DNA of 64,000 nucleotides from Candidatus Neomarinimicrobiota bacterium (GTDB lineage Bacteria > Fidelibacterota > Marinisomatia > Marinisomatales > TCS55), in contig JABIDL010000028.1 in assembly GCA_018651745.1 (NCBI GenBank), positions 12,079 to 76,078 on the forward strand, written 5' to 3'. Below are positions 27,045-37,284 of the stretch, in pieces. Below the pieces are notes generated by a model that saw only the letters and a program-made list of their open reading frames with translations, ran no database searches and was not told the DNA's origin. Every line of letters begins with the position of its first letter. The stretch's first letter is position 1. A program made the position numbers and the translations under genes.

Positions 27045-28232
27045 TTATTGCTCCAATACTTCTAATGCCGGTAAGGTATTTCCGCTTAAAATCTGTAACG
27101 ATGCGCCACCGCCTGTAGAAACATGACTCATACTATGGTTTAGACCAAATTGATTAAGAGCCGACGCAGAATCGCCACCACCCACAACGGAAATTGATCC
27201 GTTTTCTACCGCGTCTGCCATTGCATTTGCAACACCTAATGTTCCCTTTTCAAATCCCGGAACTTCAAACACTCCCATAGGTCCATTCCAAAATATTGTT
27301 TGTGAATTCATTATTTCATTTCGAAATCTTTCAATAGTCTCCGGACCAATATCTACTCCTACTTTATTTTTCGGTAATTCTTTCGAAGAACAGACTGATA
27401 TTTTTTCGTCTTTTTTTATGCTATTCACACATTTAATATCTGTGGGAAATAGAAATTTTACCTTGCGTTCATGCGCAAGCCCAATAATTTCTTTTGCAGT
27501 TGACAACATAGCGTCATCCACAAGTGAAGTTCCAATTTCCATCCCTCGTGCCTTTAAAAATGTGAACACCATACCGCCACCAATTAATATGGTGTCAGCT
27601 TCCATCAGAAACCGTTTAATTAATGCCACCTTTGTTTTTAGTTTCGCACCTCCTAAAACAAGGGTAAACGGTTTTTTGGGTTTGGTCATAATTCCATTTA
27701 GAAAATGGATCTCTTTTTCCATAAGATGACCTATGCCTTTAAGCTGTAAGTGTTTCGCAATACCCGTATTCGAAGCATGAGCCCGGTGAGCAGTTCCAAA
27801 TGCATCATTGATATAAATGTGAGCGTGCTTTGCCAAAATTCCGGAAAATTTCGGATCATTTTTTTCCTCACCCGAGTGAAAACGTACATTTTCTAATAAA
27901 TGAATTTCACCCGGTTTCAGTCCTAGGGAAACATCCAAAGCGTCTCTCGACACACAATCATCAGAAAATTTTATGGGCATTTCAAATAAATCCGCCAACG
28001 TTTCGCCAACAGGGACTAAACTATATTTATTATCAGGCTTCCCATTCGGACGGCCAAGATGTGACATTAAAATAATCGCAGCTCCTCGGTTCATACAATC
28101 CTTAATTGTTGGTAAAGCGGCACGAAGACGAAAATCGTCTATAACACGTTCTCCATCCATGGGAACATTAAAATCAACGCGGATCAGTACTTTCCGATTT
28201 TTTACATCAAAATATTTTAATGATTTTATCAT
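27045..28232 (-). CDS. pgk: Phosphoglycerate kinase
   Basis: Pgk transfers phosphate from 1,3-bisphosphoglycerate to ADP. The 395 residues fit the family. The N-terminal domain has RVDFNVPMDG, LMSHLGRPNG and LLENVRFHSGEEKND; the C-terminal nucleotide domain has NGPMGVFE and the terminal GGGDSASAL and STGGGASL motifs. The start overlaps the comF stop as ATGA. Confidence 0.98.
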   Translation of the reverse strand: MIKSLKYFDVKNRKVLIRVDFNVPMDGERVIDDFRLRAALPTIKDCMNRGAAIILMSHLGRPNGKPDNKYSLVPVGETLADLFEMPIKFSDDCVSRDALDVSLGLKPGEIHLLENVRFHSGEEKNDPKFSGILAKHAHIYINDAFGTAHRAHASNTGIAKHLQLKGIGHLMEKEIHFLNGIMTKPKKPFTLVLGGAKLKTKVALIKRFLMEADTILIGGGMVFTFLKARGMEIGTSLVDDAMLSTAKEIIGLAHERKVKFLFPTDIKCVNSIKKDEKISVCSSKELPKNKVGVDIGPETIERFRNEIMNSQTIFWNGPMGVFEVPGFEKGTLGVANAMADAVENGSISVVGGGDSASALNQFGLNHSMSHVSTGGGASLQILSGNTLPALEVLEQ

Positions 28233-28912
28233 GTTTTCTCAGTGGGTCTTGGTGTTGCACACGTCAAGGCAATCACTTTTTTTGTACCACATTTTTTCAA
28301 CGCGATAGCTGCTGAAGACATAGTGGATCCGGTTGTCAATACATCATCGATCAACACAATTGTTTTATCCTTTACATTCCGACGAACCACAATCGCATCG
28401 GCTAAATTTTGAATACGCTCTTGTTTATTAAGTTGTGTTTGACTTTCAGTAAATTTGGTTCGACGCAACACATCAGTTCGTACAGGACAATTCCAAGATG
28501 TGGAAAGTCCTTTTGCTATAAAATCTGCCTGATTGTATCCGCGTTTCCGTTTTTTAACTGTGTGAAGTGGAATGGGAATAAGCATATCAATTTCACGTAT
28601 ATTATCCACCTGAATCGTTTTTCCCATGAGTTTACCCAATTGAGTTCCAACTCCAGCATAATCACTGTATTTCAATAAATGAATGACCTGTTGTAGTTCA
28701 TCATCAAAAAACCAACATGAGAATGCTGCATCTATTCCTTCAGAGCAGGACATTGATTTTATCCAATTACCGAATTGAGTTTGTCTCAATTTATTTAAAC
28801 ATGTGCCACATACAAGATTACTTCCGGTCATCATATCTCCGCACGATTTGCAAAGATTCGGATAAACCAAGTCCGAAAGTACGTTAAAAGGTAATGTAAG
28901 TGCTGAAATCAT
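28229..28912 (-). CDS. comF: ComF-family phosphoribosyltransferase-like protein
   Basis: The 227-residue protein belongs to the ComF/GntX group, linked to DNA uptake or utilisation. An N-terminal zinc-binding cluster is present: CKSC near residues 20-23, then CGTC. The C-terminal phosphoribosyltransferase domain carries the PRPP loop IVLIDDVLTTGSTMSS and the RKRGYNQADFIAKGLS segment. The ligand is unknown. It is the first gene of the long minus-strand run, with only 68 bases between it and the divergent gene at 28981, so promoters for both must lie there. Confidence 0.9.
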   Translation of the reverse strand: MISALTLPFNVLSDLVYPNLCKSCGDMMTGSNLVCGTCLNKLRQTQFGNWIKSMSCSEGIDAAFSCWFFDDELQQVIHLLKYSDYAGVGTQLGKLMGKTIQVDNIREIDMLIPIPLHTVKKRKRGYNQADFIAKGLSTSWNCPVRTDVLRRTKFTESQTQLNKQERIQNLADAIVVRRNVKDKTIVLIDDVLTTGSTMSSAAIALKKCGTKKVIALTCATPRPTEKT

Positions 28913-28980
28913 ATTAGTAAACCTACATAATTCCCTACAATACGCACACGTTTTGTATGGTTATTTTTCTTTAGTTTCCG

Positions 28981-31956
28981 ATGATGGCTGAAACAATAAA
29001 AACATTGCGTTCGCAAGTCAATTTTCAAGATCTGATGCTGGTGAGGATTCATGAAATCCTTTTGGTTGCAAGCCCATACGATGCATTTATTTTGGAAGAA
29101 GAAGGAGGACTTACGCAACAGATTCTTTATGAATATCTTGGAATGAATTTGAGCTATGCCCCCCGTGTTTGGCATGCAAAAAGTGCTACAAAAGCATTGG
29201 ATATGCTTTCTCATCGAAAATATGACATGGTTATTGTGATGATGAGAATTGCGGATATGGATCCGGTGACTTTTGGTTCAAAAGTAAAAAAATTATTCCC
29301 CAAAAAACCAGTCATCTTGCTTGCTTTCGATCCCTCAGAAATTAAGCAAATTCCGGAAAAGAGGTTGACGAAATCCATCGATAAAATATTTATTTGGTCC
29401 GGGAATGCTAATGTATTCCCTGCAATTATAAAATATTATGAAGATAAGAAAAATGTTAAGCGAGATTATAAGATTGCTGATATAAGATGTATTATTGTTG
29501 TGGAGGACAATCCTAGGTATTATTCTATTCTTCTTCCGTTATTATATAAAATCGCATTGAAACATGCACGAAATCTTATCAACTCTAGCCTTTCGGATGC
29601 AGATAGAATTTTGATGTTTCGGGCCCGTCCTAAAATTTTGCTCACTTCTACTTACGAAGAGGCTATCGATTATTACAAGAAATATCGGAATAATATTCTT
29701 GGAATTGTGTCAGATGTTCGTTTCCCAATGAGTGGAAAACTAGATCCGGATGCCGGTGTAAAGCTTACAAGGTTTATTAAAGAATTGGATCCAGATATGC
29801 CAATCATTCTCCAATCAACGAACCAAGATCAGGAGAAAGAAGCCCAAAAGGCAGATGCACAGTTTTTGCATAAACATTCCGGAAATCTGCTACAGGAAAT
29901 AGAAAAATTCATTGTAAATAATTTTGGTTTCGGTGATTTTGTATTTCGAACATCAAAACAAAAAGAAATATCCAGAGCAACTGATCTCATATCGCTTAAA
30001 AAAGCAATAAAACTCGTTCCTGGGAAAAGCCTTGAATTCCACGCATCACGAAATCATTTTTCAAACTGGATTGCTGTAAGAGGAGAATTCAAAATCGCTT
30101 CCAAATTAAGATCGATGAAAATCCATCATTTTGATAAGACCGAAGATTTACGAAATATTTTAATTGAATTTATTGATAAAGCCATCCTAGAACAGCATAA
30201 AGGTCGAATTGCCGCATATTCGAAATCTTCGAGAGAAAAGAAAATGAACTTTACCCGGATATCTACCGGGTCTTTGGGTGGAAAAGCACGAGGGCTTGCA
30301 TTTGCAAATTCAATGTTAATGGAATCCGGTATTCCCGAAAAATATCCGAATATCCTAATTCGAATTCCCAATATTTCCGTGATTGGTACAGATGAATTCG
30401 ATCAATTTATGGGTGATAATAATCTTTGGCAAAAAGTAGTAACAGATAAATCAAACTCATCCATTAACAGACTTTTTCTAAAAGCATCTCTTCCTACAGA
30501 ATTGGAGAAACTTCTTAAAAATTTTCTCAATGATGTAAAATATCCATTAGCCGTGCGATCGTCTAGCTTGTTCGAAGATTCACAATATCAACCATTGGCA
30601 GGTATGTATGCGACCTACATGATTCCCAATGCAAATAAGCATAAGAAAGATCGATTACATCAGCTTTGTAATGCCATTAAACTTGTGTACGCTTCTATGT
30701 TTTACCAAGAACCGAAAGCACTCATCGAATCTTCTGTCCATAATCTTTCTGAAGAAAAAATGGCAGTAGTTTTAATGGAATTGATCGGAAAAAAATATGA
30801 CGATATCTTTTATCCAACTATCAGCGGATCGGCACAAAGTTTTAATTATTATCCCGTATCTTATATGGAACGAGAAGAAGGTGTTGCGTTTGTAGCGCTT
30901 GGGTTAGGGCGCACTGTTGTAGAAGGTGAAAAAGCACTTCGGTTCTCCCCAAAATATCCAGCTATTCTACCTCAATATTATTCTATCAAAGCAACCATAG
31001 ATAGCTCGCAAAACAGCTTTTATGCACTCAATCTCACTCCCAATAAAAAACTTTTATCCAAAGGTGAAAAGGGGAATCTGAAGTCCTATAAATTAAGCCG
31101 CGCGGAAAAAGACGGAGAACTAAAATGGGCAGCAAGTGTGGTCTGTGGGCAAGATAACGTGATTCGTGAATCTCTTCGCTACCAAGGAACCCGCGTTATC
31201 ACTTTTCCATCAGTTTTGAAATGGAATACCATTCCATTAACAGATATAATTTTAGACCTCCTTGAAATTGGAGAAAATTCACTCGGCTGTCCTGTAGAAA
31301 TTGAATTCGCATCTAATGTGTATGACGAAGATGACAAACCCTCGGAATTTTGTCTTCTTCAAATCAAACCTTTAGTAACGCGCTCTTTGGACCGTTTCGA
31401 GGAGTTGGAGTCTAGTTCTCCAGAGAACATCATCTGCAAAAGCGAAGCAGCTCTTGGGAATGGAATCATTCAGGGAATTCAAGATATTATCTTAGTTGAC
31501 CCCCAAGGTTTTGATCCTGCACATACAAAAATAATGGCTAAAGAAATTGAATTTCTAAACATCAAACTTGAAGGAAAACCGTGCATATTAATGGGGCCTG
31601 GCCGATGGGGATCCGCAGATCATTGGTTGGGAATTCCGGTAAAATGGCAACAAATTTCTAATGCAAAGGTCATTGTTGAACTTGGGATCGAGGATTTTCC
31701 GGTTGATCCATCTTTTGGGAGTCATTTTTTCCAAAATGTTACCAGCATGCGTATTGGGTATTTCACAGTTAATCATAAAAAGAAATCAGATGATTGTAAT
31801 TTGAAGTGGATAAAATCTCAACATACCCAAAAGAAAAAGAAATATACCAGATTGATTCACCTTGAAAACCCTCTCCTCGTAAAAATTGACGGACGAACAG
31901 GGACAGGAATTATCCAGAAACCAGTTGAACAGAAGATGGAATTAATGGACGAACAA

Positions 31957-31974
<18 letters not shown>
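28981..31974 (+). CDS. Response-regulator receiver plus PEP/pyruvate-binding (PPDK-N) protein
   Basis: The 997-residue protein has three parts. Residues about 24-150 resemble a receiver domain without the phosphoacceptor Asp (VIVMMRI where VILD is expected). Residues 168-315 are a receiver with a plausible full site: Glu175/Asp176, Asp245, Thr280 and Lys298. Residues about 425-810 form the ATP-grasp domain of PEP synthase/PPDK, with STGSLGGKARGLA, AVRSSSLFEDS and LLQIKPLVTR. The swivelling phosphohistidine domain and the PEP-binding barrel are both absent, so it cannot be a normal PEP synthase. The C-terminus has a distinct GPGRWGSADHWLG segment. Function is unknown; a phospho-signal-controlled phosphotransfer role is my inference. 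Confidence 0.8.
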
Positions 31975-33319
<1,345 letters not shown>

Positions 33320-33465
33320 TTATTCTCCTTCATTGTGAGTAAATTTGTTCAATAACTATGATATTTAGATCAGAAAATTACATAATAAAGTCTATCCTGT
33401 CACATAAACTTTTGCAGTATTTTCCATTGATTTAAGTAAGGGTAACGAATAATTTCCTCCCCAGT

Positions 33466-33497
33466 TTTGGCGGAGTAGATCCCCGCAAGGTGCGGGG
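33466..33497. repeat. Partial tRNA 5'-end copy followed by a GC-rich hairpin
   Basis: TTTGGCGGAGTAG at 33466-33478 repeats exactly at 33521-33533, where it is the 5' edge of the tRNA gene. The upstream copy is followed by a hairpin with arms CCCCGC (33481-33486) and GCGGGG (33492-33497) and loop AAGGT, then CAGGACGC. It does not form a complete tRNA. It may be a tRNA gene remnant, a recombination scar or an insertion boundary. Confidence 0.5.
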
Positions 33498-33523
33498 CAG
33501 GACGCTTCAGTGATATTTTATTT

Positions 33524-33600
33524 GGCGGAGTAGCTCAGCTGGTTAGAGCAGCGGAATCATAATCCGCGTGTCGGGGGTTCAAATCCCTCCTCCGCTACCA
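33524..33600 (+). tRNA. tRNA with CAT anticodon (elongator Met or Ile2)
   Basis: The 77-nt gene includes an encoded CCA. The acceptor stem GGCGGAG pairs with CTCCGCT (first pair G-U). The D arm contains AGCTCAGCTGGTTAGAGC. The anticodon stem GCGGA/TCCGC closes loop ATCATAA, so the anticodon is CAT. The T arm is GGGGG-TTCAAAT-CCCTC. The first pair and stem do not look like an initiator tRNA. Deciding between Met and lysidine-modified Ile2 needs identity-element comparison. Confidence 0.95.
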
Positions 33601-33607
33601 AAATAGA

Positions 33608-33637
33608 AATCCCCGTTCTTTGGGGATTTTTGTTTTA
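33608..33637 (+). terminator. Rho-independent terminator after the tRNA
   Basis: Perfect eight-base arms AAATCCCC (33608-33615) and GGGGATTT (33623-33630) are followed by TTGTTTT. The hairpin begins eight bases past the tRNA CCA, which fits termination of the single-tRNA transcript. Confidence 0.85.
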
Positions 33638-33717
33638 TGGACCGCCTACTTTTTTATTCTGAAAAAAACTCCCATCATTTAAAGTACGGATTTGTTAACC
33701 GATTTTCACGATTGCTC

Positions 33718-33743
33718 TAGGGGTGGGATATGTCTCGCCCCTA
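33718..33743. repeat. Hairpin repeat TAGGGG...CCCCTA
   Basis: TAGGGG (33718-33723) and CCCCTA (33738-33743) extend inward to an almost continuous 11-pair stem with two G-T wobbles and a TATG tetraloop. It lies just past the 3' end of the methyltransferase gene and downstream of the tRNA terminator. It may separate these convergent units or be a dispersed REP-like element. Confidence 0.5.
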
Positions 33744-33749
33744 CAAGCT

Positions 33750-34688
33750 TTAAGCTGGTTTTTTAAACACCATCAGCCGATAGGTTTTATATTTTATAAA
33801 TGTTTCCGCATTTAGGTGACCTGAAAAATAAATGCGATTAATTTTTTCGTACCGTTCTCTGAATTTCCATCGAAACAGTTTCATCAGTTTCGGATAGTGG
33901 CTGTCAAAGTATTTACCAGAAATTTCGCCAACGGGACCTGCAACCTTTTCTACAAAATCTTCTAATATCGTCATCGTTTTGGCGGTGTCTTCCGTGATGT
34001 CAATATCTACAATTTGTTCGAAATCTGTTTTTTCTATGGCTTCCTTAAAAAACGGGAATCTATGTCCACCTCCCAGTGGAACTTCCCCCTCAGCCGGAAC
34101 TGTGAAAAAGTCGCAAATAAGAAGATGCCCTCCCGGATTTAACATGTTAAATGTTTGGTCCAGCGCACGCTCCACCGGCACATATTGAAAACTTTCACTA
34201 AACTGAATTTGATCGTACATCTTATCCGTTTTGAGGTCTTCATATTTGCATCGGAAAATTTCCGTCTCATCTCCTACTTTTTCGTGAATGGCGTCTGAGA
34301 GATAACTACTTGGCGAAACACAATCCACCTTAAAACCGTTATCCAACAATCGTCTCGCCAGATTACCCGATCCGCTACCAACATCAAGAATCGTGTGGGT
34401 ACCTTCCTGAATGTTCTCAATAATCAGATCGGAATGATATTCCTGAGATTTCCGGAAATTGAGTCCTTTCGGCTCGAGTCCATCTTTAAATAATCCATAA
34501 TGTAAGTCTTCTGTATCGAAGAAAAACCTACCAATGAGCAGACCGATTTCCAGCCCCGCTTCTTTTGAATCTACTTTGTGTTTATGTGCCATAATGAAAG
34601 CGCTGAACTTAGGGTGTCCTACCAAGGAAATAAATAAATTTAATGATGACGAAGCAAAATCTTTCATTTTATTGCAAATTTTCACCAT
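33750..34688 (-). CDS. Class I SAM-dependent methyltransferase
   Basis: The 312-residue protein has a SAM-binding motif I ILDVGSGSGNLARRLL near residue 100, an acidic post-I segment and a later motif PGGHLLICDFF. About 95 residues precede the SAM fold, including a DTEDLHYGLF segment. A C-terminal region of about 60 residues follows. This size and layout recall small-molecule or lipid methyltransferases (UbiE/sterol-type), but the substrate cannot be read from sequence. It is divergent from the fused isoprenoid-alcohol kinase gene at 34922, with 233 bases between, so they may be co-regulated. Confidence 0.82.
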   Translation of the reverse strand: MVKICNKMKDFASSSLNLFISLVGHPKFSAFIMAHKHKVDSKEAGLEIGLLIGRFFFDTEDLHYGLFKDGLEPKGLNFRKSQEYHSDLIIENIQEGTHTILDVGSGSGNLARRLLDNGFKVDCVSPSSYLSDAIHEKVGDETEIFRCKYEDLKTDKMYDQIQFSESFQYVPVERALDQTFNMLNPGGHLLICDFFTVPAEGEVPLGGGHRFPFFKEAIEKTDFEQIVDIDITEDTAKTMTILEDFVEKVAGPVGEISGKYFDSHYPKLMKLFRWKFRERYEKINRIYFSGHLNAETFIKYKTYRLMVFKKPA

Positions 34689-34772
34689 CTTTCTTTCTAT
34701 TTTCTATTAAGATTACAACTAAATAAATCATACCTATAAATTATGAATAGCCATTTTTTTGACCCCTTTGTG

Positions 34773-34826
34773 TTTCCCCTGTTACGGGGGAAATCCTTTT
34801 ACTTTATCCCCTGTCATAGGGGATAA
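34773..34826. repeat. Two tandem C4/G4 hairpins in the divergent intergenic region
   Basis: The first hairpin has arms TTTCCCC (34773-34779) and GGGGAAA (34787-34793). The second has perfect eight-base arms TTATCCCC (34804-34811) and GGGGATAA (34819-34826). Both share the core CCCCTGT followed by GGGG, so they are related copies. They sit between the divergent methyltransferase and kinase/DUF92 genes, in a region that must hold both promoters. Confidence 0.6.
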
Positions 34827-34921
34827 TCGAAGTGCGATCCATACATTACCCAACAAGCAAATAATTTATTGAAAGAAATGAACATTTATTTAATTTGGTT
34901 TTGCAATAAGGATAAATACTT

Positions 34922-36412
34922 ATGAATCTTCCACTATTTCAACCCTTTGCCAATGAATGGATAACATTCGGTATATTTTTTATCGGAATCCTTTCTATGG
35001 TAGCCACTGCAGAATTATTGCTTTACAAAAAGAATGTACATCCTGAATTTGTTAGAAAATTTGTTCATGTACTTGTCGGGATTCTAGTTTCCACCTGTCC
35101 ATTTATTTTCGAATCAAACCTTCCGCCAATGGCGCTCGCTGGTATTTTCATCGTCGTGAATTTTCTTTCTCTCAAATCAGGGAAATTGAAAGGCATGCAC
35201 TCAACAGATAGAGTTACATACGGCACCGTTTATTTTCCGATTGCTTTCCTGATTCTTGCTACATTTTTTTGGGAAAAACCGATAACCTTAATTTTAAGTA
35301 TGCTGGTGATGTCGCTTTCAGACACAGCAACCGGAATTTCCGGATCAAAGGCAGATCATCCACGAATATTCACGTTGTGGAAAGATTCAAAAACTCTGGA
35401 AGGATCCACAGTGATGTTTCTTACAACATTTCTGATTGTTTATGTTGGAACAGATTTTTTTGCATGGATTTTCGGTGCAGCATTTTTTATTCCGTTACCG
35501 AATCTTATCAGCCTCGCCGGATTTGTTGCAATGATGGCAACACTGGCAGAAGCTGTATCTTGCGAAGGTTCGGACAATCTGTCCGTTCCGCTGGTTGCAG
35601 CCATTACCTATGAGCTCTATTTAATCAATTATACGCATGGGACTCTTCCGATATTTATGCTCTGGACGGTGGGTTCTGGGATCATATTTTTATACGCTTT
35701 CAAATTAAGAACACTTTCGGCAAGCGGGACGGCAGGCGCTTTTTTAATGGGCGTTTTGGTGTTTGGGGTTCAGGGAGTTTATGGCATAGTTCCACTATTG
35801 ACTTTTTTCTTACTTTCATCCTTTCTATCTAAGATTGGAAACAAACAAGAGAACACGTTTCAAAAAGGATCTCAAAGGGACATCATTCAAGTATTAGCGA
35901 ATGGCGGCGTTGGAATGCTGATTTTACTTTGGAATTTTTTCTACCCTTTCGAAGGTGCATATCTCATTTTCCTCGGAAGTATCGCAGCAGCAACGGCGGA
36001 TACGTGGGCAACAGAAATCGGGTTTTTCAGCCGGTCAAATCCGCGGAAAATTTCGACATTCAAACAGGTAGAAAAAGGAACTTCCGGTGGGGTAACACTC
36101 ATTGGAACATTTGGATCTTTTCTGGGGGCCGGTGTAATAGCCGGAGTTGGATTATTGCTGGGTGTGGATCCTGAACTCTTTTGGATTATTACCGCCGCGG
36201 GGTTCATTGGGAGTATTGCTGACTCTATTTTGGGAGGAACCGTTCAGGCGCGGTTTTATTGCAAATCCTGTGAAAAAGAAACCGAAAAACGGAGGCATTG
36301 TAGTGGCGTAACTCAGCATGTAAACGGATTCAAGTGGATGGATAATGATATGGTGAATTTTCTAAATACTATAACGGGAGCAGTGGTAACATATTTTTCC
36401 GTCCTGATTTAG
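34922..36412 (+). CDS. Fused VTE5-like isoprenoid-alcohol kinase and DUF92 (VTE6-like) membrane protein
   Basis: The 496-residue protein is almost entirely membrane segments in two halves. Residues about 1-245 resemble CTP-dependent phytol/dolichol kinases (RKFVHVLVGI, SDTATGISGSK, SKTLEGSTVMF). Residues about 250-496 are DUF92: SQRDIIQVLANGG, AATADTWATEIG, GTSGGVTLIGTFGS, IADSILGGTVQ and a C-terminal DNDMVNFLNT, plus a CKSC pair. In plants VTE5 phosphorylates phytol and the DUF92 protein VTE6 acts on phytyl phosphate. A fusion could convert an isoprenoid alcohol to its diphosphate. That reaction is inferred; the substrate is unknown. Confidence 0.8.
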   Translation: MNLPLFQPFANEWITFGIFFIGILSMVATAELLLYKKNVHPEFVRKFVHVLVGILVSTCPFIFESNLPPMALAGIFIVVNFLSLKSGKLKGMHSTDRVTYGTVYFPIAFLILATFFWEKPITLILSMLVMSLSDTATGISGSKADHPRIFTLWKDSKTLEGSTVMFLTTFLIVYVGTDFFAWIFGAAFFIPLPNLISLAGFVAMMATLAEAVSCEGSDNLSVPLVAAITYELYLINYTHGTLPIFMLWTVGSGIIFLYAFKLRTLSASGTAGAFLMGVLVFGVQGVYGIVPLLTFFLLSSFLSKIGNKQENTFQKGSQRDIIQVLANGGVGMLILLWNFFYPFEGAYLIFLGSIAAATADTWATEIGFFSRSNPRKISTFKQVEKGTSGGVTLIGTFGSFLGAGVIAGVGLLLGVDPELFWIITAAGFIGSIADSILGGTVQARFYCKSCEKETEKRRHCSGVTQHVNGFKWMDNDMVNFLNTITGAVVTYFSVLI

Positions 36413-36483
36413 TTTTTTTATCCCAATAGTTTTTAAACCTTTACCATTAGCTCTGCGTGCATTCTGGTTATAGAACTAAAAAA

Positions 36484-36505
36484 GGGCTCCCTAAAGAGCC
36501 CATTT
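36484..36505. terminator. Bidirectional rho-independent terminator
   Basis: Arms GGGCTC (36484-36489) and GAGCCC (36496-36501) with a six-base loop are flanked by AAAAAA on the left and ATTTTT on the right. This works for both the plus-strand gene ending at 36412 and the minus-strand gene ending at 36530. Confidence 0.85.
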
Positions 36506-36529
36506 TTAGTTGCCATTCTACAGAAAATT

Positions 36530-36766
36530 TTAAATGACTTTGTAAACCAGCAAACCCACCATTACAATCAGGGAAATAAAGATCAGCGACACTCCCATGT
36601 TGCCATTCTTGATTTCTTCCCATTCATCAATATCGGTGGAAAGCCAGTCGAAAACCTTTAATGCGATTCCTACGCCAAAGGCAAATCCCACAGCAGCCAC
36701 AACGGACCAACCGAGTGCTCTTCCGTATGTCAAAAAAAGTCCCTCAAGACTATTTGGATCTAACAT
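36530..36766 (-). CDS. Small two-helix membrane protein, DUF350-like
   Basis: The 78-residue protein has two membrane helices (about 17-39 and 56-77). Between them lies EEIKNGNMGVSLIF, resembling the E-x-x-x-G-N-x-A motif of DUF350. Function is unknown; DUF350 proteins are often beside transport or tellurite-type membrane genes. The ATG is preceded by AAGGAGG at 36777-36771, one of the strongest ribosome sites in the window. It is 12 bases after the stop of the gene at 36779, so they are probably co-transcribed. Confidence 0.78.
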   Translation of the reverse strand: MLDPNSLEGLFLTYGRALGWSVVAAVGFAFGVGIALKVFDWLSTDIDEWEEIKNGNMGVSLIFISLIVMVGLLVYKVI

Positions 36767-36778
36767 GCAACCTCCTTA

Positions 36779-37261
36779 TTAGAGTGTTTGAATTGAATCT
36801 TTAATTTGCCGCATGAATTCCGCTGAATCAATCCTGCCTTCCACCATTCTGAGTATCTGTTCTTCAGTAGCGGCGGCCGAAACAATCATCGGTGTTTTTC
36901 CCATGGGCACATTAACTGTAATAAAAACTTTTTCAAGGACAACAGGATTATATCCCTCTTTTTTCTTTGCTAACGATTTTTGATGCAATATCGCCTGACC
37001 GGCCGAAATAAAGCCGATAATCATAACCATCTCAAAATTATTTCTATTACTGTCCAGAATAAGACTAAAATTTTTCGCGCCTTTATCGTTTGATGTCAAA
37101 TTCATATTCTGTGTTTCAGAATTGATTCTGTAATATTTACAGGTGGCGGTCACCTTCTTGTAAAATGCGTAGTTGGCATTCAGTCCATCGGATATCAAAA
37201 GAATTGCAAAGCCGAGCAATAAAACTTTCCGTGTGACTTTTAAGTGGTTTTGGTTTATCAT
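36779..37261 (-). CDS. Exported protein of unknown function
   Basis: The 160-residue protein has a signal peptide or N-terminal anchor (residues about 11-29, RKVLLLGFAILLISDGLNA). The remainder has hydrophobic patches but no motif I recognise. A single cysteine (residue 41) is present. It precedes the DUF350-like gene on the same strand and lies 23 bases after the hutI stop, so it may be read from the hutI message. No function is proposed. Confidence 0.65.
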   Translation of the reverse strand: MINQNHLKVTRKVLLLGFAILLISDGLNANYAFYKKVTATCKYYRINSETQNMNLTSNDKGAKNFSLILDSNRNNFEMVMIIGFISAGQAILHQKSLAKKKEGYNPVVLEKVFITVNVPMGKTPMIVSAAATEEQILRMVEGRIDSAEFMRQIKDSIQTL

Positions 37262-37284
37262 AGCGAAGCGGAATTTTACAGGAT

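Noticed and set aside
28913-28980. A specific promoter or operator between comF and the receiver/PPDK-N gene
   Set aside because: Both genes must be driven from this 68-base gap, but I could not pick a convincing -35/-10 or Bacteroidota-type -33/-7 pair.
33466-33520. A second, partial tRNA gene
   Set aside because: Only the first ten tRNA bases match; there is no anticodon or T arm.
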